NCBI GenBank assembly: GCA_937902445.1 | Contig: CALELJ010000112.1 | Coordinates: 1 to 15,085, forward strand | From: an uncultured Treponema sp. | GTDB taxonomy: Bacteria; Spirochaetota; Spirochaetia; Treponematales; Treponemataceae | DNA length: 15,085 bases | Direction: 5' to 3' | Part shown: one piece after another, positions 14,682 to 15,085 of the stretch | How positions within the stretch are numbered: the first letter of the stretch is position 1 | Layout: every line of letters starts with the position of its first letter | The notes under the pieces: model-generated | Databases searched by the model: none | What the model was told of the DNA's origin: nothing | Seen by the model: the letters and a program-made list of their open reading frames with translations, nothing else | Translations under genes and position numbers: made by a program

Positions 14682-14849
14682 ATGGAAACAAAGAAGTTGA
14701 AAAAATTATTTGCAATTACATTTTCTGCGGTATCCATCACTGCAGTAATCATCGCAAACAACAGAAACAATAAAAATACTTTTACAGCCGGAACACACAC
14801 CGCCACTACAGAAGCAAACATCTCTCAACAAAGCCCTCAGACCCCCTGA
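14682..14849 (+). CDS. Short hypothetical single-helix membrane or secreted protein
   Basis: A 55-residue ORF: basic start METKKLKK, one hydrophobic helix (about 9-25, LFAITFSAVSITAVIIA), then an Asn/Thr/Gln-rich tail ending QQSPQTP. GGAGG (14671-14675) gives a good ribosome binding site, so initiation at 14682 is credible. The family is not recognised. The last codons lie in the first, degenerate unit of the 21-bp tandem repeat, and the TGA stop (14847-14849) is within it. The same frame then stays open to a TAA at 15078-15080. This may be the intact front of a gene interrupted by repeat invasion, or a short secreted peptide whose true end is the TGA. It is divergent from the M16 gene. Confidence 0.5.
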   Translation: METKKLKKLFAITFSAVSITAVIIANNRNNKNTFTAGTHTATTEANISQQSPQTP

Positions 14850-15002
14850 TCTTTGCCACAGCCCCCTAAACATCGTCTCAGGATCCCTGCCCCCCGCCTC
14901 AGGCCACCTGAACATCGTCTCAGGCCACCTGAACATCGTCTCAGGCCACCTGAACACCGTCTCAGGATCCCTGAGCGCAGTCGAAGGGTCCCGCCGGCAA
15001 AA
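14836..15002. repeat. 21-bp tandem repeat, about 7-8 units, G+C-rich
   Basis: Units start at 14836 (degenerate, 20 bp), 14856 (degenerate), 14877 (variant), 14898, 14919, 14940, 14961 (variant) and 14982 (very degenerate). The units at 14898 and 14919 are identical, and 14940 differs by one base. The core CTCAGGCCACCTGA can form a TCAGG/CCTGA mini-hairpin in each unit. In the frame of the upstream ORF the unit reads LRPPEHR. Its G+C content is far above the surrounding A/T-rich DNA, which suggests a repeat that arrived and expanded rather than native coding sequence. Confidence 0.85.
14965..14991. repeat. REP-type palindrome CCCTGAGCGCAGTCGAAGGG at the end of the tandem array
   Basis: GGA(T)CCCT (14965-14972) pairs with AGGGTCC (14985-14991) with one bulged T, around GAGCGCAGTCGA. 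The core is at 14969-14988. Palindromes of this kind occur as dispersed repeats in many bacterial genomes; that statement is from memory of such sequences, not from a search. The preceding bases CTCAGG-ATC-CCTGAG (14961-14975) form a second, overlapping inverted repeat, so this element may be the seed from which the 21-bp units arose. Confidence 0.6.
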
Positions 15003-15085
15003 GCCTTGCCACATACTTGTCTTAATCCCGTGTTTTTTTGCAATAGGAATTCCAAATTATTTCCAACAAAATTCCAATAAATTTG

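Noticed and set aside
14836..15002. Possible CRISPR array
   Set aside because: The 21-bp units are directly contiguous with no spacers, and no cas genes are near.
14706..15014. 102-codon minus-strand ORF reading repeats of the type FRWPETM
   Set aside because: It is simply the complement of the 21-bp tandem repeat, ends in cysteine-rich nonsense and has no start signal.
14996..15038. Possible terminator after the tandem repeat (GGCAA...TTGCC with a T-run)
   Set aside because: The 5-bp stem is weak and the T-run begins over 20 bases later.

Overview
The window looks like chromosomal DNA of a host-associated Treponema-like spirochaete. It has moderate-to-low G+C, A/T-rich spacers, and highly expressed genes rich in AAG, CTC and TTC codons. 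This genus-level guess rests on gene content, protein style and the hairpin repeats between genes; no phylogeny or rRNA supports it. No rRNA, tRNA, CRISPR array, insertion sequence or phage gene was seen.

Layout. (1) 1-849: the C-terminal ~280 residues of a class II ketol-acid reductoisomerase (ilvC), cut by the left window edge. It is followed by a 250-bp array of tetraloop hairpins that includes two extra, synonymously recoded copies of the last codons of ilvC, then a strong bidirectional terminator (1126-1159). (2) 1176-1397 (-): a small two-helix membrane protein. (3) 1594-3932 (+): a NudC-type zinc/NUDIX pyrophosphatase and a phosphohexomutase (PMM/PGM). (4) 3942-7254 (-): a run of LolA-like periplasmic carrier, RodZ-like HTH/membrane protein and RimO. 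A terminator-like hairpin sits directly against the rimO ribosome binding site. (5) 7400-10079 (-): a Gfo/Idh/MocA oxidoreductase downstream of a cytoplasmic GH32 beta-fructosidase. (6) 10158-11675 (+): a RecQ-family helicase, divergent from GH32 across a palindromic promoter region. (7) 11718-14591 (-): an exported two-domain M16 zinc protease. (8) 14682-15085 (+): a short single-helix ORF whose reading frame runs, after one TGA, into a G+C-rich 21-bp tandem repeat.

Functional picture. Most of the window is housekeeping: branched-chain amino acid synthesis, NAD(H)/mRNA-cap turnover, sugar-phosphate isomerisation, envelope and cell-shape functions, S12 modification, sucrose/fructan use, DNA repair and protein turnover. 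The more unusual material lies in the non-coding DNA. There is an array of recoded ilvC tails with hairpins. Three genes (nudC-like, GH32, M16) have a -10 box exactly 6 nt before the ATG and no Shine-Dalgarno, which implies leaderless mRNAs. There are also REP-like palindromes (GGGGACAGACCCC type, and a CCCTGAGCGCAGTCGAAGGG type). No complete new multi-gene defence or mobile system is visible.
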